Shown one piece after another: positions 13,921 through 16,498 of a stretch of 16,498 nt of DNA (the first letter of the stretch is position 1; each line of letters begins with the position of its first letter). Location of the stretch: the NCBI GenBank assembly GCA_900763675.1, contig CAAFLE010000059.1:1-16498 (forward strand), in the 5' to 3' direction. Source of the stretch: an uncultured Oscillospiraceae bacterium (lineage in GTDB: Bacteria; Bacillota; Clostridia; Oscillospirales; Oscillospiraceae). The position numbers and the translations under genes are program-made. The notes beneath the pieces were generated by a model. The model saw only the letters and a program-made list of their open reading frames with translations. It was not told the origin of the DNA and did not search any database.

Positions 13921-14724
13921 ATGGAAACCAGGATTCGAGTGCTGATCGCCGACCCGGATGAAGATTTTCAACGGCTGATGAAGGACCTGCTCCTTCAGGA
14001 GGGAGACATGGAAGCGGTTGGAACATCATCCGATGGGCTGGATGTGCTCGCCAAGGCAGAGACACTGCATCCCGATGTGGTGCTTCTCGAATTGGTGCAG
14101 CCGCGATTAGACGGGCTGGGCATACTGCACAAACTCTCTGAGCTGGAAGCCTCGCCTCCGGTACTCGTACTGACCGGATTTGTAAATGCGACCGTCGTTG
14201 CCGAGTGCGCCGATCTCGGCGCGGAGTATTTCCTGCCCAAGCCCTGCGATACGGCAGCGCTCTTGCAGAGTCTGCGCCGGTGCGCACAGAGAGGACGGAA
14301 AAGCCTTTCGGTCGTCGGAGGACGGTATGCTGCGCCGCCCGCCGCGCCGAAACCGCGCTCGAACAGCTCGCTCGAGAGCGACGTTACCGACATTATCCAT
14401 GAAATTGGCGTTCCGGCGCATATCAAAGGGTATCATTACCTGCGCGAAGCGATTTTGTTTGTGATTGATGACACGAACGCGCTCAGCGCCGTGACGAAGG
14501 TGCTGTACCCCGCCGTTGCGAAGAAGTATTCCACGACGGCGAGCCGTGTCGAACGCGCCATCCGTCATGCCATCGAGCTTGCGTGGGACCGCGGCGATGT
14601 GGAGATGCTGCAGAAGTATTTCGGCAGCACGGTCTCCGGCGCCCGGGGCAAGCCGACAAACTCCGAATGCATTGCCATGATTGCCGACCGCATGACGCTC
14701 CGGCGCAGACAAAGCATCATGTAA
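13921..14724 (+). CDS. spo0A: Sporulation master regulator Spo0A with atypical receiver
   Basis: Spo0A is the response regulator that commits endospore formers to sporulation. The 267 residues equal the B. subtilis length. The C-terminal effector domain (about 151-267) is very well conserved: IIHEIGVPAHIKGYHYLREAI, TKVLYP and the recognition helix TTASRVERAIRHAIE. The N-terminal receiver (1-125) keeps Asp11, Thr85 and Lys107. The phosphoacceptor position (Asp56 in B. subtilis) is Glu57 (codon GAA at 14089-14091), and the second acidic-pocket Asp is Pro12. Normal phosphorylation is therefore doubtful; the protein may be phosphorylation-independent. ATG 13921 follows GGAGG; an in-frame ATG at 13876 with AGAGGA could add 15 residues but lies outside the family alignment. 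It is monocistronic here, and no spoIVB is seen upstream. Confidence 0.95.
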   Translation: METRIRVLIADPDEDFQRLMKDLLLQEGDMEAVGTSSDGLDVLAKAETLHPDVVLLELVQPRLDGLGILHKLSELEASPPVLVLTGFVNATVVAECADLGAEYFLPKPCDTAALLQSLRRCAQRGRKSLSVVGGRYAAPPAAPKPRSNSSLESDVTDIIHEIGVPAHIKGYHYLREAILFVIDDTNALSAVTKVLYPAVAKKYSTTASRVERAIRHAIELAWDRGDVEMLQKYFGSTVSGARGKPTNSECIAMIADRMTLRRRQSIM

Positions 14725-14728
14725 AAAT

Positions 14729-14754
14729 GCAGCGCGGTATAAAACCGGCGCTGC
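14729..14754. other. Hairpin just after spo0A, possible terminator without T-run
   Basis: GCAGCGC (14729-14735) pairs with GCGCTGC (14748-14754), extended by GGT/ACC around ATAAA with one bulged G. No T tract follows. It may aid termination or mRNA 3' stability. Confidence 0.4.
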
Positions 14755-14798
14755 CAAAGCCAACTAAACGAAAAATAAAAATATACTGCAAGCAGTTT

Positions 14799-14824
14799 CC
14801 CCCGCAGAAAGTCCTCTGCGGGGG
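14799..14824. terminator. Intrinsic terminator between spo0A and the restriction remnant
   Basis: CCCCCGCAGA (14799-14808) and TCTGCGGGGG (14815-14824) form a perfect 10-base stem with loop AAGTCC. ATTTTT follows shortly after on the plus strand. It lies 10 bases from the stop of the minus-strand remnant and can serve both. Confidence 0.7.
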
Positions 14825-14834
14825 ATGATCATTT

Positions 14835-15446
14835 TTATGAGCCTTTGGTACCCCATCGGCATTCTATGCTGAGAACCTCCGGAGGAATGCCGACAAGCTG
14901 AATGTCGAATTTCAGAGTCGGAGCAATCTTATCTTCAGCATTATGAATCCGAAAGCTCAACTGCCAGCCGTTATCCAGATACATTTCCGCGGCAGTATTC
15001 GACCCCGGCTTTCTTTGCAGGGCGACAAGTCTTGTCGGAAGGCTGAGGACCGGCCCTGTGATTGCAGAAATCTTTGCGGCGGCTGGATGACCTAACGTAC
15101 CGTTTACGTTGAACGTGCGGATTACAGTCAGCCGTTTGGCATCGTGGCTGATAATCTTATAGTAATCCGTGGCCGGTAATGCCGCTTCCGTCCTTTTGCG
15201 GCGTCAGTGTGAGCGTGTCGCCGCTGTTCTCCGTCATGCTCAAGTATTGTCGGAATGGCAGCGGATGCGGAGCTCCGATAAAGCTCCTGTTTATCAGGGG
15301 CTAAGGAAATCCCATGCCCTCCGGTTGGATTCATAGCTGGAGTTTTTTGTAACGACCACGTTGCGCTCCGGGGCGAGTGCGTCTGCCAAGGCATTGATCC
15401 ATGCAAATTCGTAGGATCTTCCCTGATTGTTGCATTTCCTGCTCAT
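14835..15446 (-). pseudogene. Decayed HaeIII-type restriction endonuclease
   Basis: Minus-strand translation gives pieces of one protein in different frames. Piece 1 begins at ATG 15446 behind GGAGGAG, includes NNQGRSYEFAWINALADAL, and stops at 15294. Piece 2 continues in another frame as PDKQELYRSSASAAIPTI. Piece 3 is TENSGDTLTLTPQKDGSGI from about 15234. Piece 4, open from 15203 to the stop at 14835, reads DYYKIISHDAKRLTVIRTFN, then PVLSLPTRLVAL, then DNGWQLSFRIHNAEDK and APTLKFDIQLVGIP. These match, from memory, the N-terminal and C-terminal parts of the HaeIII (GGCC-cutting) endonuclease family. The central part of the protein is missing between pieces 3 and 4. At least two frameshifts plus an internal deletion make it non-functional. 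Family naming is by recalled resemblance. Confidence 0.65.
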
Positions 15447-15520
15447 GTAAGCTCCTCCAACGCTTTTTTGATGGCGGCGGCGATCTCATACGCAAGGTTG
15501 ACGGGGACGGCAATTTCCTG
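15443..15520 (-). pseudogene. 3' remnant of a C5-cytosine DNA methyltransferase
   Basis: The last 25 or so codons read AVPVNLAYEIAAAIKKALEE and end in a TGA that overlaps the endonuclease ATG by four bases (ATGA). Removing one T (complement of 15512) restores GNAVPVNLAYEIA, the motif X signature near the C-terminus of Dcm-type cytosine methyltransferases. Everything further upstream in the gene is gone: the sequence meets the terminator of the next gene within about 20 bases. It was the methylase partner of the adjacent HaeIII-like endonuclease. Confidence 0.6.
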
Positions 15521-15531
15521 CAAATCCCAAG

Positions 15532-15562
15532 AAAAAATGCGGGCTGCCTTTCGGCAGCCCGC
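15532..15562 (-). terminator. Intrinsic terminator of the diaminopentanoate dehydrogenase-like gene
   Basis: GCGGGCTGCC and GGCAGCCCGC (15539-15562) form a perfect 10-base stem with a four-base loop. On the minus strand six T follow (15537-15532). It is 20 bases after the stop codon at 15583. Confidence 0.9.
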
Positions 15563-15582
15563 AAACCGTATGCGCGGAGAAA

Positions 15583-16498
15583 TCAGCAGTAATACTCCAT
15601 CGGGTAGGTGAGGTATTCGACCGGCTCAAGCTGGTCGCAGGTGACGTACCCGGCAGGGGCGCGGAGCAGGGAGGGGATGCGGTTGACGACCGTGGCGCAG
15701 GTATGCTCGACGGTCGCGGGCTTCACGACATGGAACTCCGTCTTCGGCTCGCCGAAGATCTCCCAATCGCACATATCACCGTCGTCCGGTCCGTAGACCT
15801 TGCCGATGGTCTCTTCCTCAACGGTGATGCCCTGCATGGTCTCGATCGTGACGACCGCGGACATACCGATGGCGTTGCCCGCCTTGATCTCCTTGCCGAG
15901 CGTTTCGCTGTAGATGTCCTTGTCGATGATGCAGGGGACGTGCTTCTGGGAAATGCTCCTGATGGTGAGACCGAGCTTGTTGCAGATGGCTTCGGAGGCG
16001 TTCCATGCATAGGACGGCTCAAAGTCGGTCGGGTGGGCAATCTTCGCTTCAAACTCCTCGGGCGTGAGATCGCAGCCGTGCGCCTGCGCGAGAGCGATGC
16101 CGTATTCATCGACGTTGTAGCTGTAAGCGCCCTTGATCTTCGTGATGTTGTGGCAGCCGGCGGCGACGAGACCGACCATGTTGATCCAGAAAATATCCTG
16201 CATACCGCTGCCGGTGATGGTGCAGCCGTTTTCCTTGGCAAGCGCGTCGAGCTTGTTGATCATGGCGGCGGAGGTCGTCCAGGGGTAGATCGCCTCTTCG
16301 CAGGTCGTGATCACGTTGATGCCGCGGCTGACGCACTGCTCGATGGCTTCGTAAATATCGCCGATGAAGCTGCGGGTCGTGATGATGGCGACGTCGGCGT
16401 CGCACTCGTCGAGGACCTTCTCCGCGTTATCGGAAATGATGACGCCCGTCTTGACGCCGAGCTCCGCCCAGTCGCCGATGTCCTGGCCGACGGACGCG
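15583..16498 (-). CDS. 2,4-diaminopentanoate dehydrogenase-like protein (5' end outside window)
   Basis: The visible 304 residues are the middle and C-terminal part; about 40 N-terminal residues with the NAD(P)-binding glycine motif would lie beyond the right edge. Family signatures are TTCEEAIYPWTTS, the TITGSGMQDIFWINMVG segment, ITKIKGAYSYNVDEYGIAL, GMSAVVTIETMQG, IGKVYGPDDGD and ATVEHTCATVVNRIPSL. These match the oxidoreductase (Ord) of anaerobic ornithine degradation, which oxidatively deaminates 2,4-diaminopentanoate to 2-amino-4-oxopentanoate. The partner genes ortA/ortB and oraE/oraS are not in view, so the assignment to ornithine catabolism is a family inference. From memory it also lacks a short insertion present in characterised enzymes, so it may be a paralog. 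A GTG at 16314 is internal, not the start. Confidence 0.75.
   Translation of the reverse strand, partial: ASVGQDIGDWAELGVKTGVIISDNAEKVLDECDADVAIITTRSFIGDIYEAIEQCVSRGINVITTCEEAIYPWTTSAAMINKLDALAKENGCTITGSGMQDIFWINMVGLVAAGCHNITKIKGAYSYNVDEYGIALAQAHGCDLTPEEFEAKIAHPTDFEPSYAWNASEAICNKLGLTIRSISQKHVPCIIDKDIYSETLGKEIKAGNAIGMSAVVTIETMQGITVEEETIGKVYGPDDGDMCDWEIFGEPKTEFHVVKPATVEHTCATVVNRIPSLLRAPAGYVTCDQLEPVEYLTYPMEYYC

Noticed and set aside
15331..15564. 77-codon minus-strand open frame over the terminator and R-M remnant
   Set aside because: It runs through the Ord-like gene's terminator hairpin and is out of frame with the recognisable methylase and endonuclease peptides.
1..16498. CRISPR arrays, tRNA/rRNA genes, riboswitches or insertion sequences
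   Set aside because: No regularly spaced repeats, cloverleaf sequences, conserved riboswitch cores or transposase-like frames with terminal inverted repeats were recognised on reading both strands; no covariance-model search was possible.

Overview
The window looks like a chromosomal piece of a GC-rich, endospore-forming Clostridia, probably an Oscillospiraceae/Eubacteriales-type gut anaerobe. The lineage argument rests on a clear Spo0A, a YqeB-SelD selenium pair, a 2,4-diaminopentanoate dehydrogenase-like (ornithine fermentation type) gene, TTG/GTG starts with strong AGGAGG ribosome binding sites, and dense intrinsic terminators. No rRNA, tRNA, CRISPR array, riboswitch or intact mobile element is visible. 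All family names come from reading the translations and recalling family motifs; no database search was run.

Layout from left to right. (1) 1-4070: a plus-strand operon from a good sigma-A-type promoter: yqeB, selD (11-nt overlap), an MFS permease and an EamA/DMT permease, closed by a strong hairpin. (2) 4091-5832, minus strand: a two-gene lipid unit, an MGDG-synthase/UgtP-like glycosyltransferase followed with a 4-nt overlap by a PlsY-like acyltransferase. (3) 6016-9869, plus strand: a TetR-type regulator and a 1075-residue membrane-anchored protein made of four lamin-tail-like repeats, a chitobiase-C-terminal-like domain and a CotH-type kinase domain. A shared upstream region separates blocks 2 and 3. 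(4) 9939-13605: a divergent redox locus. A CrtI/RetSat-like FAD oxidoreductase and a ferredoxin-NAD(P)H reductase with a C-terminal 2Fe-2S domain run on the minus strand, and a FadR-type GntR regulator runs on the plus strand. Two near-identical palindromic operators sit just downstream of the two start sites.

(5) 13658-14724: an AT-rich regulatory region with two perfect tandem 0A boxes in front of spo0A. The encoded Spo0A has an ordinary DNA-binding domain, but its receiver has Glu at the phosphoacceptor position and Pro in place of one acidic-pocket Asp. (6) 14835-15520: a decayed restriction-modification remnant on the minus strand, the last codons of a C5-cytosine methyltransferase (frameshifted) overlapping a frameshifted, internally deleted HaeIII-type endonuclease. 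(7) 15583-16498: the 3' part of a 2,4-diaminopentanoate dehydrogenase-like gene running off the right edge.

The most interesting items are the Spo0A receiver substitutions with the self-binding boxes, the operator-controlled two-flavoprotein redox locus, the lamin-tail/CotH surface protein, and the R-M fossil.
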